DNA from: Streptacidiphilus sp041262525
GTDB taxonomy: Bacteria; Actinomycetota; Actinomycetes; Streptomycetales; Streptomycetaceae
NCBI RefSeq assembly: GCF_041262525.1
Contig: NZ_JBGCCK010000001.1
Span: forward strand, 372,001-436,000
Direction: 5' to 3'
DNA: 64,000 nucleotides
The notes under the pieces are model-generated. The model had not been told where the DNA came from and made no database searches. It saw nothing but the letters and a program-made list of their open reading frames with translations. Of this stretch, positions 17,462-26,022 are shown piece after piece (position 1 is the stretch's first letter; the number at the start of each line of letters is the position of its first letter). Made by a program: the position numbers and the translations under genes.

Positions 17462-17571
17462 GTGCGCTCCTCGACTCTTGTGGCTTGGCCGCACCGAGTG
17501 GGATCCGGCAGGCCTGTGGTCGTCCGCCAGTCTAGCGATCGCGCTTGTGGCGGCGGGTAGTGTCCGAGGAA

Positions 17572-17587
17572 TGATACGGGCGTATCA
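17572..17587. promoter_or_regulatory. Perfect dyad in lysC-MarR intergenic region
   Basis: TGATACG-GG-CGTATCA is an exact 7-2-7 repeat, of the size bound by MarR dimers. It lies about 110 bases upstream of lysC on one side and 365 bases before the MarR fragment on the other. The 17588-17952 stretch that follows is G/C-rich degenerate repeat with no start codon in the MarR frame. Confidence 0.5.
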
Positions 17588-17952
17588 AATGGTGATCATC
17601 GGGCGTTCGGAAGGGCGAGCGTGGGGGCGGAAGATTTGCCGGGGGCGAGGACGGTGGGAGCGGGATTTGCGGGTGCGGCGGGGATGGGCGACTGCGATGT
17701 GGCCTTGGATACATTCTCTCCGATGCGCGCTGCGGTCGCAGTGATGGTGGTGGCGACGGTAGTGGCGGTCGCGTTGGGGGTGGCGTTCGCGGCGGTCCAG
17801 GCGGCGGTCCCAGCTGCGGTCCCGGCGGGGGTGTTCGGGGTGGTGCCCGCGGCGGCCGGCTGGGAGTTCGGGAAGACCGCCTCGGCCGGGAGCTTGGTGG
17901 TCAGCCGGAGCAGCAGCAGCGCGCCCATCGCGTCTACCGGTGCGCCCGGGGC

Positions 17953-18336
17953 ATGGGCGACCAGATGGAGGCGGCGTACCAGAGCTACGGCATCAGCCGC
18001 GGTGAGTTCGATGTGCTGGCCACGCTGCGCCGGGCCGGGGAGCCGTACACGCTCTCACCCCGAGAGCTGACCGCCATGCTGATGCTGACCAGCGGTGGCA
18101 TGACGGGACGCCTCGACAAGCTGGAGAAGCGCGGGCTGGTGCGCCGCTCACCCGATCCCCACGACCGCCGCGGCCTGAAGGTCAGCCTGACCCCCGAGGG
18201 GCTCGAGCTGATCGACCGCGCGGTCACCGGCGGCGTGGAGGTGCAGCGACGCGGCACGACGCAGCTGACCCCGGACCAGATCGAGCAGCTCAACGGGCTG
18301 CTGCGGCAGTTGCTGGCCGGGGTCGACGCGATGTGA
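17953..18336 (+). CDS. MarR-family regulator, N-terminus missing or frameshifted
   Basis: 127 aa from ATG 17953; relatives are about 160. The winged helix is complete: DVLATLRRAGEPYTLSPREL, then LTSGGMTGRLDKLEKRGLV as recognition helix, and the wing SPDPHDRRGLKVSLT. What is missing is the N-terminal dimer helix. The same frame stays open upstream to 17596 (…RAHRVYRCARGMGDQ… continues family-like sequence before the ATG) but has no ATG, GTG or TTG, so the real start was lost or a small indel around 17925-17935 broke the frame. Either a pseudogene, a sequencing indel, or a short protein. Ligand unknown. Confidence 0.7.
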   Translation: MGDQMEAAYQSYGISRGEFDVLATLRRAGEPYTLSPRELTAMLMLTSGGMTGRLDKLEKRGLVRRSPDPHDRRGLKVSLTPEGLELIDRAVTGGVEVQRRGTTQLTPDQIEQLNGLLRQLLAGVDAM

Positions 18337-18355
18337 GCGCCGTGGGGGCAGTCCG

Positions 18356-19030
18356 TCAGGTGCCGAGCTCGGCGGCCATCAGGTCGCCGGCCTGCTGCTC
18401 CAACTGCTCGTCGGTGAGCCCGTCGTGGTCGGTGTCGGTGCCGTCGACGGGCGCCGAGATGGGGCTGTCCATGCGGACGTGCGCGACCAGCGACTGCAGC
18501 GCGCGCAGCACGCTCGTCGCCGTCGATCCCCAGTTGGCCAGGTACGAGAACTGCCACCACCACAGCGCCTCGGAGACGCGGCCCTCGCGGTAGTGCACCA
18601 TGCCGTGGCGCAGCTCGGTGACCACCTCGGCCAGGTCGTCGGAGATCCGGCAGGGCATCGGCTTGTCCGGCGGCCCGTACGGGTCGAAGACCTCGTGGTA
18701 GACGTCGATCGGCGCGAGCAGCTCGGCGAGCCGCTGGCGCAGGTCGTCCTCATCCGCGTCCGGGCCGGTGTCCGGCTCGTAGCGGTCCTCGGGCAGGACA
18801 TCCTCGATCGCGCCCAGCCGGCCGCCGGTCAGCAGCAGCTGGGAGACCTCCAGCAGCAGCAGACTGATCGCGCTGCCCGGCTCGTCCCCCTTCGCGATCT
18901 CGGGGAGCGAGAGCAGGAAGCTCTGCACCGAGTCGGCGATCTGCACAGCGAAGTCGTCGGGCATGCCGTCGGGCATGCCGTCATGTCCCTGCCCTGCGGG
19001 GACCGGCGGCGTGGTGTGCGTGTCAGACAT
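18356..19030 (-). CDS. DUF5063 domain protein
   Basis: 224 aa acidic cytosolic protein. It follows the known actinobacterial pattern: DFAVQIADSVQSFLLSLPEIAKG near the N-terminus, YEPDTGPD in the middle and ALWWWQFSYLANWGSTATSVLRAL late, which I recognise as DUF5063. Function unknown. Its start overlaps the recR stop by 8 bases, so it is translated with RecR, an arrangement kept in Streptomyces. MPDGMPDD at the N-terminus comes from a short direct duplication (GCATGCCGTCG) in the DNA. Confidence 0.85.
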   Translation of the reverse strand: MSDTHTTPPVPAGQGHDGMPDGMPDDFAVQIADSVQSFLLSLPEIAKGDEPGSAISLLLLEVSQLLLTGGRLGAIEDVLPEDRYEPDTGPDADEDDLRQRLAELLAPIDVYHEVFDPYGPPDKPMPCRISDDLAEVVTELRHGMVHYREGRVSEALWWWQFSYLANWGSTATSVLRALQSLVAHVRMDSPISAPVDGTDTDHDGLTDEQLEQQAGDLMAAELGT

Positions 19031-19622
19031 CGAGAAGTCGTCTCCCTTCGAAGGCCCGTCCGAGGGTGACCTCGTCGGCGTACTCCAGGTCTCCCCCCAC
19101 CGGCAGGCCGCTGGCCAGACGGGTCACCTTCAGGCCCATCGGCTTGAGCAGCCGGGCCAGGTAGGTGGCGGTGGCCTCGCCCTCGAGGTTGGGGTCGGTG
19201 GCCAGGATCAGCTCGGTGACCGTGCCGTCGGCGAGCCGGGTCATCAGCTCCCGGATCCGCAGGTCGTCCGGGCCGACGCCCTCGATGGGGCTGATCGCGC
19301 CGCCGAGCACGTGGTACCGCCCGCGGAACTCGCGGGTGCGCTCGACAGCGACGACGTCCTTAGGCTCCTCCACGACGCAGATCACCGTGGGATCGCGGCG
19401 CGGGTCCTGGCAGACGCGGCAGAGCTCCGACTCGGAGACATTGCCGCAGACGGAGCAGAAGCGCACCTTCTCCTTGACCTCGGCCAGGGCGTGCGCGAGC
19501 CGGCGCACGTCGACCGGATCGGCCTGGAGGATGTGGAAGGCGATCCGCTGCGCGCTCTTGGGCCCGACGCCGGGCAGCCTGCCCAACTCGTCGATGAGGT
19601 CCTGGACCACGCCCTCGTACAC
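19023..19622 (-). CDS. recR: Recombination mediator RecR
   Basis: 199 aa. RecR works with RecF/RecO to load RecA at gaps. The helix-hairpin-helix (LGRLPGVGPKSAQRIAFHIL) is at residues 13-32, the four-Cys zinc finger is CSVCG...CRVC at about 57-74, and the Toprim domain follows (ICVVEEPKDVVAVE ... LATDPNLEGEATA). Length is normal. The order ybaB-recR is standard, and dnaX lies just upstream. Confidence 0.96.
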   Translation of the reverse strand: MYEGVVQDLIDELGRLPGVGPKSAQRIAFHILQADPVDVRRLAHALAEVKEKVRFCSVCGNVSESELCRVCQDPRRDPTVICVVEEPKDVVAVERTREFRGRYHVLGGAISPIEGVGPDDLRIRELMTRLADGTVTELILATDPNLEGEATATYLARLLKPMGLKVTRLASGLPVGGDLEYADEVTLGRAFEGRRLLDV

Positions 19623-19826
19623 GCTGCGCTACCTGCTCTCTCCGTCTGGTTCCTGTGGGTGCTGCCGTGGCTCTGCTGAGGCACTGCTGGGGCTCTGCTG
19701 GGGCTCTGCTGAGGTCCCGCGGGGTGCTTCGCCGGGTTTCTGCCTGTTCGGGGCCCATCATCCTCCGGTCGAGGGCCGCGTCACAGCTCTACGACACGCC
19801 CACTTCCGGGGCCTCCGGTAGGTCCG

Positions 19827-20171
19827 TCAGAACGGCAGGCCGGGGATCCCGCCCCCGCCGCCCAGGCCCTGGGCCAGCGGGCCGAGCCGCTCGGCTGCCA
19901 TCCGCTGCGCGGCGAGCGTGGCGTCGCGGACGGCCGCGAGGACCAGGTCGGCCAGGGTCTCGGTGTCCTCGGGGTCGACCGCCTTGGGATCGATGACCAG
20001 GGCCTTGAGCTCGCCGGCGCCGCTGACCGTGGCCTTGACCAGGCCGCCGCCGGCCGAGCCGTCGACCACGGCCGCGGCGAGCTCCGCCTGGGCCTGGGCG
20101 AGTTGCTGCTGCATCTGCTGTGCCTGCTGGAGCAGGGCCTGCATGTCGGGCTGGCCACCACCGGGGAACAT
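19827..20171 (-). CDS. YbaB/EbfC family DNA-binding protein
   Basis: 114 aa nucleoid-associated protein. A Gln-rich N-terminal helix (MQALLQQAQQMQQQLAQAQ), the central strand motif GGGLVKATVSGAGELKALVIDP and an end helix (LADLVLAAVRDATLAAQR) match the family; a Gly-rich tail follows. YbaB binds DNA as a tweezer-shaped dimer. Located between dnaX and recR as in most bacteria. The 204 bases to recR include tandem GCTCTGCTGGGG units (19665-19715). Confidence 0.92.
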   Translation of the reverse strand: MFPGGGQPDMQALLQQAQQMQQQLAQAQAELAAAVVDGSAGGGLVKATVSGAGELKALVIDPKAVDPEDTETLADLVLAAVRDATLAAQRMAAERLGPLAQGLGGGGGIPGLPF

Positions 20172-20347
20172 GGGCGCTCCTGTCGTGCCTGTTGGTCTGC
20201 CTCTGCGGAGCGGGACCGCTCCAGGGTGAGCCTACGTCGTCGGTGCGTCGGATCGGCGTCAGTCGCGGACGAAGCCGCGCGACGCTCTTTCGCCCACAAC
20301 TTCCACTACGTCCACTACTTCGCGCTCGGGTACGCCCTTCGACCGCC

Positions 20348-22468
20348 TCAGCGGTCCTTCGTCATCTCCTCGATGACCGTCGCCCCGAGCTCGCGGATGA
20401 TCAGATCGTGGCCGGAGACCGAGGTGGTGTCCTGCTCCGGGATGTCCTCCTCCGGATCGAAGGGGGGCGGCGGCATGTCGTCGAAGTCCGGGCCCTCGTA
20501 GGCCGAGGCGGTGGGCGGCGGAGGCGTCGGAGACGCCGGATACGCAGGCTGGGCGGGCGCCGGCGTCGAGACCGGTGGTGCAGCCTGCGGCGGCGTCGCC
20601 TGGAACGCCGGTGCCGGAGCCGGCGGGGACGCCTGAACGGGCTGCGCCGCCGGGGCGGGCGCGGTGGGCGCAGCGGGCGCGGTCATCGGCCGGGACGGCG
20701 CGGCCGACCGCCCTGCGGCAGAGCCGGCCGGGCCGATCAGGCACTCCACCTTCCAGGAGACGCCCAGCGCCTCCTGCAGGGCCTGACGCAGGATCTCGTC
20801 GTGGCCGCCGTTGACGAAGCCGTCCCGCGTACCGGCGTGCTCGAAGCCGAGTTGCAGCGCGCCGCCGTCGAAACCGGCGACCTGCGCCTGTTGCAACAAC
20901 ATCCAGGTGACCCGGCGGCGGCCCTTGACCGCGTCCAGGATCTGCGGCCACACCTGCCGCACCTGCGCCGCGCTCACGCCACCGGCCTCGGCGGCCGGTG
21001 CGGGCATCGGTGCGGGTGCGGGGGTCTGGGGCTGCGGTTGATGCTGCTGCACAGGGGCGGGTGCGGGCGCGGGCACGGCGGCGGGCGTCTGCTGTTCCGG
21101 CTGGGCGGGCTGCTGACCGAAGCTCGGCGTCACCGGCCAGGCACCCGGCGTCCGTCCGGTGCCCGCCACCGGCGCGGGTGCCGCGACCGGAGCAGGGGCG
21201 CTGGTCGGCGTGGGCATCGCGACTCGAGCCGACTGGGCCGCCGCCTCCACGGCCGGAGCCGTGCCGGCCGCCGGAACGGCACCGAACGGCGCCGGACCGC
21301 CTCCGCCGACGACCCCGCGTCGCTCCAGCTTCTCCAGACGCGCCTGCATCGAGGTCTCGTCCGAGAACGCGGCCGGCAGCATCACCCGGGCGCAGATCAG
21401 CTCCAGCTGCAGCCGAGGCGAGGTCGCGCCGCGCATCTCCGTCAGACCGGTGTTGACGATGTCCGCGGCTCGGCTCAACTCGGCCGCGCCGAACCGCTGC
21501 GCCTGCTGGTCCATCAGCGCGACCCGGTCGGCAGGGGCGTCGATCAGGCCCTTCTCGCCCGCGTCCGGCACGGCGGCGAGGATCACCAGATCCCGCAGCC
21601 GCTCCAGCAGGTCCGCGACGAAGCGGCGCGGATCGTGGCCGCCCTCGATGACCCGGTCGACGATCCCGAAGACCGTCGACCCGTCCTGACGGGCGAAGGC
21701 GTCGACGATCTCGTCGAGCAGCGTCGCGTCGGTGTAGCCGAGCAGCGCCGTGGCCATGGCATACGTCACACCACCGGCGTCGGCGCCGGCGAGGAGCTGG
21801 TCCATCACCGACATCGAGTCACGCACCGAACCGCCGCCCGCGCGGACGACCAGCGGATAGACGGTGTCCTCGACCTGGATGCTCTCCTGCCCGCAGACCT
21901 CGGCGAGGTAGTCGCGCAGGACACCGGGCGGCACGAGCCGGAAGGGGTAGTGGTGTGTCCGCGAGCGGATCGTGCCGATGACCTTCTCGGGCTCGGTCGT
22001 GGCGAAGATGAACTTGAGGTGCTCCGGCGGCTCCTCGACGACCTTGAGCAGGGCGTTGAAGCCGGCCGTCGAGACCATGTGGGCCTCGTCGATGATGTAG
22101 ATCTTGTAGCGGCTTGAGGCGGGCGCGAAGAACGCCTTCTCCCGCAGGTCACGCGTGTCGTCGACACCACCGTGCGAGGCGGCGTCGATCTCGATCACAT
22201 CGATGGACCCGGGCCCGCCGCGCGCCAGATCCTGACAGGACCGGCATTCCCCGCAGGGGGTGGGCGTCGGCCCCTGCTCGCAGTTCAGACAGCGGGCGAG
22301 GATCCGCGCGCTCGTCGTCTTGCCACAACCGCGCGGCCCGCTGAACAGGTACGCATGATTGACCCGGTTGTTCCGCAGCGCCTGCTGCAGCGGCCCGGTG
22401 ACGTGCTCCTGCCCGATGACCTCGGCGAAGGTCTCGGGGCGATAGCGGCGATACAGAGCGAGCGACAC
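20348..22468 (-). CDS. dnaX: DNA polymerase III subunits gamma/tau
   Basis: 706 aa clamp-loader ATPase. GTG 22468 gives MSLALYRRYRPETFAEVIGQ, the conserved start. Walker A GPRGCGKTT, zinc site CLNCEQGPTPTPCGECRSC, Walker B IYIIDEAHM and the sensor FIFATTEPEKV are all intact in domains I-III (to about residue 375). A long Ala/Pro/Gln-rich linker (about 380-520) joins a C-terminal tau-like domain (VRQVWPQILDAVKGRRRVTW ... LGFEHAGTRDGFV). No slippery A-run for programmed frameshifting is evident in this GC-rich sequence. Confidence 0.96.
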   Translation of the reverse strand: MSLALYRRYRPETFAEVIGQEHVTGPLQQALRNNRVNHAYLFSGPRGCGKTTSARILARCLNCEQGPTPTPCGECRSCQDLARGGPGSIDVIEIDAASHGGVDDTRDLREKAFFAPASSRYKIYIIDEAHMVSTAGFNALLKVVEEPPEHLKFIFATTEPEKVIGTIRSRTHHYPFRLVPPGVLRDYLAEVCGQESIQVEDTVYPLVVRAGGGSVRDSMSVMDQLLAGADAGGVTYAMATALLGYTDATLLDEIVDAFARQDGSTVFGIVDRVIEGGHDPRRFVADLLERLRDLVILAAVPDAGEKGLIDAPADRVALMDQQAQRFGAAELSRAADIVNTGLTEMRGATSPRLQLELICARVMLPAAFSDETSMQARLEKLERRGVVGGGGPAPFGAVPAAGTAPAVEAAAQSARVAMPTPTSAPAPVAAPAPVAGTGRTPGAWPVTPSFGQQPAQPEQQTPAAVPAPAPAPVQQHQPQPQTPAPAPMPAPAAEAGGVSAAQVRQVWPQILDAVKGRRRVTWMLLQQAQVAGFDGGALQLGFEHAGTRDGFVNGGHDEILRQALQEALGVSWKVECLIGPAGSAAGRSAAPSRPMTAPAAPTAPAPAAQPVQASPPAPAPAFQATPPQAAPPVSTPAPAQPAYPASPTPPPPTASAYEGPDFDDMPPPPFDPEEDIPEQDTTSVSGHDLIIRELGATVIEEMTKDR

Positions 22469-22521
22469 GTCAACGACCCTAACGGTCCCCACCGACAAAA
22501 CGGTGGCCTAACAACGCAAGG

Positions 22522-22617
22522 ACCCCCCGTGCACCCGCCAGAGCTCACCTACCCTTGCTGCCTTCCGGCCCTGGGGGGGTTCAGCGAGATAGCGCCACAC
22601 GAGGGGCTGCCCCCCAC
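22522..22617 (-). ncRNA. ffs: SRP RNA (small 4.5S type)
   Basis: On the minus strand the universally conserved apical loop of SRP RNA is present (AGGGCCGGAAGGCAGCAAGGG), flanked by complementary arms (GGGGGGCAGCCCC at the 5' side, GTGCACGGGGGGTCC at the 3' side). The RNA binds Ffh for membrane targeting. It lies between dnaX and tRNA-Ser(GGA), its usual Streptomyces location. Ends are set from the arm pairing and may be off by a few bases. Confidence 0.9.
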
Positions 22618-22731
22618 ACTACCGGATCCCCGCCCCACTTCTCACCGCCCCTCCCGCCCACCTCCGGCCCGCCCCCCACCTGCGTCGACCGTGTGCACGA
22701 CCACCCCCAAACATCTAGTAAGCTCTCCCAC

Positions 22732-22816
22732 GGAGGATTCGCCTAGTGGCCTAGGGCGCACGCTTGGAAAGCGTGTTGGGGGCAACCCCTCACGAGTTCG
22801 AATCTCGTATCCTCCG
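22732..22816 (+). tRNA. tRNA-Ser(GGA), integration site
   Basis: 85 nt class II tRNA. Acceptor GGAGGAT pairs ATCCTCC; anticodon stem-loop CACGC-TTGGAAA-GCGTG gives anticodon GGA (reads UCC/UCU); variable arm TTGGGGGCAACCCCT; T arm GTTCGAATC. Its last 53 bases plus downstream terminator recur at 56681, 60972 and 62702, so elements have integrated here and restored the 3' end. Confidence 0.97.
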
Positions 22817-22851
22817 CACCCGCCCACCAGGGCAGACGAGGGCCCCGACCG
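22764..22851 (+). other. attL of element A (core copy 1)
   Basis: The 3' part of tRNA-Ser(GGA) and following bases, identical over 88 bases to 56681-56768. The first 55 bases also match 60972-61026 with one difference. Confidence 0.9.
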
Positions 22852-22873
22852 CACTGCGGTCGGGGCCCTCGTC
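22835..22873 (+). terminator. Terminator of tRNA-Ser(GGA)
   Basis: Near-perfect hairpin, GACGAGGGCCCCGACCGCA paired with the following TGCGGTCGGGGCCCTCGTC. Similar hairpins accompany copies 2 and 4 of the att core. Confidence 0.85.
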
Positions 22874-22880
22874 GTTCCGT

Positions 22881-22904
22881 AGTTGCACTTCTAGTTGCGG
22901 TTGC
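22881..22904. promoter_or_regulatory. Left arm-type integrase sites of element A
   Basis: AGTTGCACTTCTAGTTGC followed by GGTTGC: repeated TTGC units beginning exactly 117 bases after the core start. The same distance separates the core at 56681 from AGTTGCAGTTCTAGTGCAG at 56798-56816 (left arm of element B). Confidence 0.65.
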
Positions 22905-22961
22905 TCTCCTTGGCGCAGAATCGCTCGGTGCCCAGGCAATCAACCGCGCGGAAGGCATCAT

Positions 22962-23678
22962 GTGCGTGTGATCTCGCCACAGCACGATCTCGTTATGCGA
23001 CTCGTCGAGTCGGAGAAGCCGGCCGATGTTGTTCACGCCGGCGCTGCCTGCCTGGGGCAGATGCTGGGTGGCTTCGCGTGGGTGAGGTCGCGGCAGTCTC
23101 TGGAGCGTCGGGCGGCTCGTCGCCGCGAGGTGATCGGGCTGATGAAGAGCAAGTACAACCGGGCTGGACAGCTGATCGAGTTCATGGCGGAGCAGCTGGC
23201 CGTCTTCGATGACGACCTGGGTGCGTGGCGTCGAGCCAATCCCGACCTCACGGTGCGCAGGCCGGAGTCGGTCGAGGCGATCGTGTGCGCCTCCAGCTTC
23301 TTGGACATGTCGAGTGAGTACTTCGTGGTCCTGACCCGCCCTGAACAGCGCCTGGCGAAGCTTGAGCAGTTCGCTGATCACCTGCACGAGACGGCGCTGC
23401 CGTGGTTCGCCTGGTCGGCCGACCCGGAGCGGCTTGTGAGTGCTGCTCCAGACGCCGTGCTCTCTCCTTGGGGATTTGCTCAGGACCTGATGGAGTTGCT
23501 CGTCAGCGCGGATCGGACAGCGGAGGCGTGTGCTCTGTGGACGCGGGTCCTGAATCTCAACTCGAAGCACCAGCAGGCGTTCGCGACGGGTCAGGCCATG
23601 GCCGAGGCAGGGGAACGCCCTCGGTGGCACACGGCTGAGGCCATTGGGTGGAGCGCGTCGGTGCTCGATCTTCTGTAG
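22962..23678 (+). CDS. Unknown helical protein, first gene of candidate defence pair
   Basis: 238 aa from GTG 22962, with GGAAGG 6 bases upstream; longer starts would run through the tRNA and can be excluded. Mostly helical, with a basic segment (RSRQSLERRAARRREVIGLMKSKYNRAG) and a later LPWFAWSADPERLVS ... SPWGFAQDLMELL block that loosely recalls DUF4304-type proteins; I do not claim membership. The stop is 82 bases before the nuclease-like gene 23761, same strand, so they likely form an operon. It sits immediately inside attL, outside the integration/mobilization block, which is where cargo is often found. Confidence 0.7.
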   Translation: MRVISPQHDLVMRLVESEKPADVVHAGAACLGQMLGGFAWVRSRQSLERRAARRREVIGLMKSKYNRAGQLIEFMAEQLAVFDDDLGAWRRANPDLTVRRPESVEAIVCASSFLDMSSEYFVVLTRPEQRLAKLEQFADHLHETALPWFAWSADPERLVSAAPDAVLSPWGFAQDLMELLVSADRTAEACALWTRVLNLNSKHQQAFATGQAMAEAGERPRWHTAEAIGWSASVLDLL

Positions 23679-23760
23679 GTGGTGCTGTGACCGAGGAGGT
23701 TCACCTGGGTCGCGCCGAACCCGATTGCGCAAGGAAACACAGCAGGTTCACGATGGGGCC

Positions 23761-25893
23761 GTGAGTCTGGTGGGTCAATCAGTCCTATTCAAGGTGACGG
23801 TCCGACCCGCAAGGGCCGCCTACCTGATCGCCGAGGGAAGCCGGGACGGCTTCCGGCGGGCAGTGCAGGAAGCGACGTCTCGATGGGGCGGTCAGACCGA
23901 GCCCATCGTTCCCGTCCTGGAGGACGGCACGATCGCCCCGGACCACCGGCGGGTGATCGAGGTCGCCCATGTGGATGGCGTGGTGAACGTCGACGCGCCG
24001 ACCGATCATGCAAAGTCATTGGCTGCGTCGTTCGATATGCAGTGCGTGACTATCGATCAAATCGACCGGTGGGGCGTGAGCATGTTCACGAGCCATCCCG
24101 CCGATCTGGCGCTGCCAGCGACCGTCGATGGAAGCAACGGCTATGTCGTCGCCGCCGAGGGTGCCCCGCTGTGGCAGGTGGCTGCTGCAGGCGACCTGAC
24201 GAGCGAAGCGGAGACGGGGTTCCGCGACGCCGGAATGGTAGTGCGCCGAGCTCGGTTTGATCACGAGATCGGCGAGTCGCAGCTCTGGGATCACACCCTG
24301 CTCGGGGCGACCACGGTGTCGATGGCTGAGACGTGGGCGTCGCCGGCCCCAATGGACGCGTCGACGGTCATCATCCTCGTGTCGGATGCAGATGACCTCG
24401 AAGGTTGCCTGGCGTTTTGGAACCTGCGTGCTCTGCGCTCGGTGAGCCCCCGCGGGGTAACCCCCATGCACCTGCTGCCCCTGGACATCAGCCACTGGAC
24501 GGCGTGGCCGCGCGTTCTGTCCGGCGCGTTGCAGCGGCCCGACCAGTTCTCCCCGGATGTGCTGATCGCCTCCTCCTCTGTGGAGGAGGAGGCGATGCAC
24601 GCCTTCGCCCAGCGCATGGGTCTGCAGCTGTCCGAGGAGCAGCAGGTTCGTCGCTCGATGAGGTTCGGCAAGGAGGTGTTGAAACGCGCAGCGCCGTTCA
24701 CCTACTTGCTTGGCATTCCGGTAGGGTACGTCGCTTTTGAGCGTCGGTACGGCCTTGCGGCCTTCGTCGATGTGCCGGTGGTCGGTGAGAAGACTGCGTT
24801 GCGCCTCACCTGCCCAGTGCCGACGAAACTGGACTACGGCGGGCTGTCACTCGTCAGCATCTCCGATGGGCCGATTGCTGCGCTTCCCAAGCGTGGGCCG
24901 GTGGCAAAACTCGTCGAAGACAGTGCCGAGTGGCATGACGACGCCATCCAGATCGCTACCCGTCTACAGCGGGACTGGCGGCTGGAGCTTCGGATCCCGA
25001 CTCTGGATGCGGCGTATGAGGCAGTGCTACGCGAGCGGACTGCATCCCACCCGCTGTCCGACAAGGGCGCGATCGGAACGGGTCTGCTGGATGAGACCGC
25101 AATGGCAGTCTTGGCCGAGCCGGACGTCTTCGAGACGATCCGGCAGCTGACGACTCCGCGCGGAGAGGACATCGCGAAGAAGCTGCAGAAGCTGTTCGGC
25201 AAGGGGCAGCCGCTGACCGAAGAGCAGAAGGCGTTCGCCGAGGAGTTCGGTGGGCGCAGCGAGCGGGTCTTCAAGAGCGCCGACCGCCTGGGTTACGGGT
25301 CTTTCGAGGCCGCACAGACGGCCCTGGAGCGTCTTTCCGGGATCGGCTGGGCCGAGCGCGGCTTCCAGACTGCGTGCAACGAATGCAAGATCAGGAGCTT
25401 CGCGCCGTTCTCCCAAGGGACGGCCCGTGGGATCGCGTGCTGCCCTGTTTGCGGCTCGTCGACTGATTACACCCGCGAGCCGGGCCGCGGTCTGGTCGTG
25501 CACTACCGGCTCGACGCGCGTGTGGACTTCGCCAATGACAACGGCGTGATCGCCCACCTCATGGTGATCGGCGCCCTGTCCCGGCGCTACACGCACACCC
25601 TCCTCCAGCCGGGGGTGGATCTCTTCTTCGCTGATGGGGCGCGAGGCGAATCCGACGTCATTGGCATCTGCGACGGCAAGCTGGTCAGTGGCGAAGTCAA
25701 GATGTCCGGCCGGTCGTTCACCGACACGCAGCTCAACAAGGACCTGGACATCGTTGAGCGGCTGCAGTCGGACATCTACCTGATGGCAGCTACCAGCCCT
25801 ATCCAGGAGGAGAGCAAGGAGCGCGCGAAGGCCCGTTGCGACGAACTCGGCGTCGAACTGCTGATCCTCGAACGTAACGACCTGCTGCGTTGA
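23761..25893 (+). CDS. Large protein with zinc ribbon and C-terminal PD-(D/E)xK nuclease motif
   Basis: 710 aa from GTG 23761; ribosome site weak (ATGGGG). The N-terminal 450 residues were not recognised. From about residue 540 there is a zinc ribbon (CNECKIRSFAPF ... CCPVCG, CxxC-x(18-20)-CxxC), and at about 640-670 a restriction-endonuclease-fold signature: GESDVIGICDGKLVSGEVK (Asp, then Glu-x-Lys on the next strand) followed by a helix and a Gln/Asp-containing strand. That architecture, zinc ribbon then nuclease, is seen in uncharacterised bacterial defence-type proteins. No helicase, methylase or reverse transcriptase motif is visible. With 22962-23678 it forms a two-gene unit at the element edge, ended by a perfect 20-base hairpin at 25974. 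Confidence 0.72.
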   Translation: MSLVGQSVLFKVTVRPARAAYLIAEGSRDGFRRAVQEATSRWGGQTEPIVPVLEDGTIAPDHRRVIEVAHVDGVVNVDAPTDHAKSLAASFDMQCVTIDQIDRWGVSMFTSHPADLALPATVDGSNGYVVAAEGAPLWQVAAAGDLTSEAETGFRDAGMVVRRARFDHEIGESQLWDHTLLGATTVSMAETWASPAPMDASTVIILVSDADDLEGCLAFWNLRALRSVSPRGVTPMHLLPLDISHWTAWPRVLSGALQRPDQFSPDVLIASSSVEEEAMHAFAQRMGLQLSEEQQVRRSMRFGKEVLKRAAPFTYLLGIPVGYVAFERRYGLAAFVDVPVVGEKTALRLTCPVPTKLDYGGLSLVSISDGPIAALPKRGPVAKLVEDSAEWHDDAIQIATRLQRDWRLELRIPTLDAAYEAVLRERTASHPLSDKGAIGTGLLDETAMAVLAEPDVFETIRQLTTPRGEDIAKKLQKLFGKGQPLTEEQKAFAEEFGGRSERVFKSADRLGYGSFEAAQTALERLSGIGWAERGFQTACNECKIRSFAPFSQGTARGIACCPVCGSSTDYTREPGRGLVVHYRLDARVDFANDNGVIAHLMVIGALSRRYTHTLLQPGVDLFFADGARGESDVIGICDGKLVSGEVKMSGRSFTDTQLNKDLDIVERLQSDIYLMAATSPIQEESKERAKARCDELGVELLILERNDLLR

Positions 25894-25973
25894 CTCTGCG
25901 GCTTGGTCGGCTGAGCAGAGACAGGAAGGCCGTCCACGAGGCCGCCGGCAAGCTGGTGAACATTGCCAGGGCA

Positions 25974-26014
25974 AGTGCCCGTGTTGAACTGGTCACCAGT
26001 TCAACACGGGCACT
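25974..26014. terminator. Two-way terminator between nuclease and integrase genes
   Basis: Perfect 20-base inverted repeat with a single-base centre (AGTGCCCGTGTTGAACTGGT and its complement). It lies between the convergent 23761-25893 and 26023-27261 genes. Confidence 0.85.
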
Positions 26015-26022
26015 CACTTTGG

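Noticed and set aside
17621..17952. Rightward Ala/Val-rich frame before the MarR gene (could pass for a signal peptide or membrane protein)
   Set aside because: It is low-complexity, arises from GC-rich degenerate repeats, and goes out of frame with the MarR domain.
19665..19715. CRISPR-like short repeats between recR and ybaB
   Set aside because: These are simple tandem GCTCTGCTGGGG units without unique spacers; no cas gene is present anywhere in the window.
22764..22961. N-terminal extension of the gene at 22962 starting inside tRNA-Ser(GGA)
   Set aside because: The extension is translated tRNA, terminator and arm-site DNA; the same peptide appears at every att copy. A good ribosome site fixes GTG 22962.
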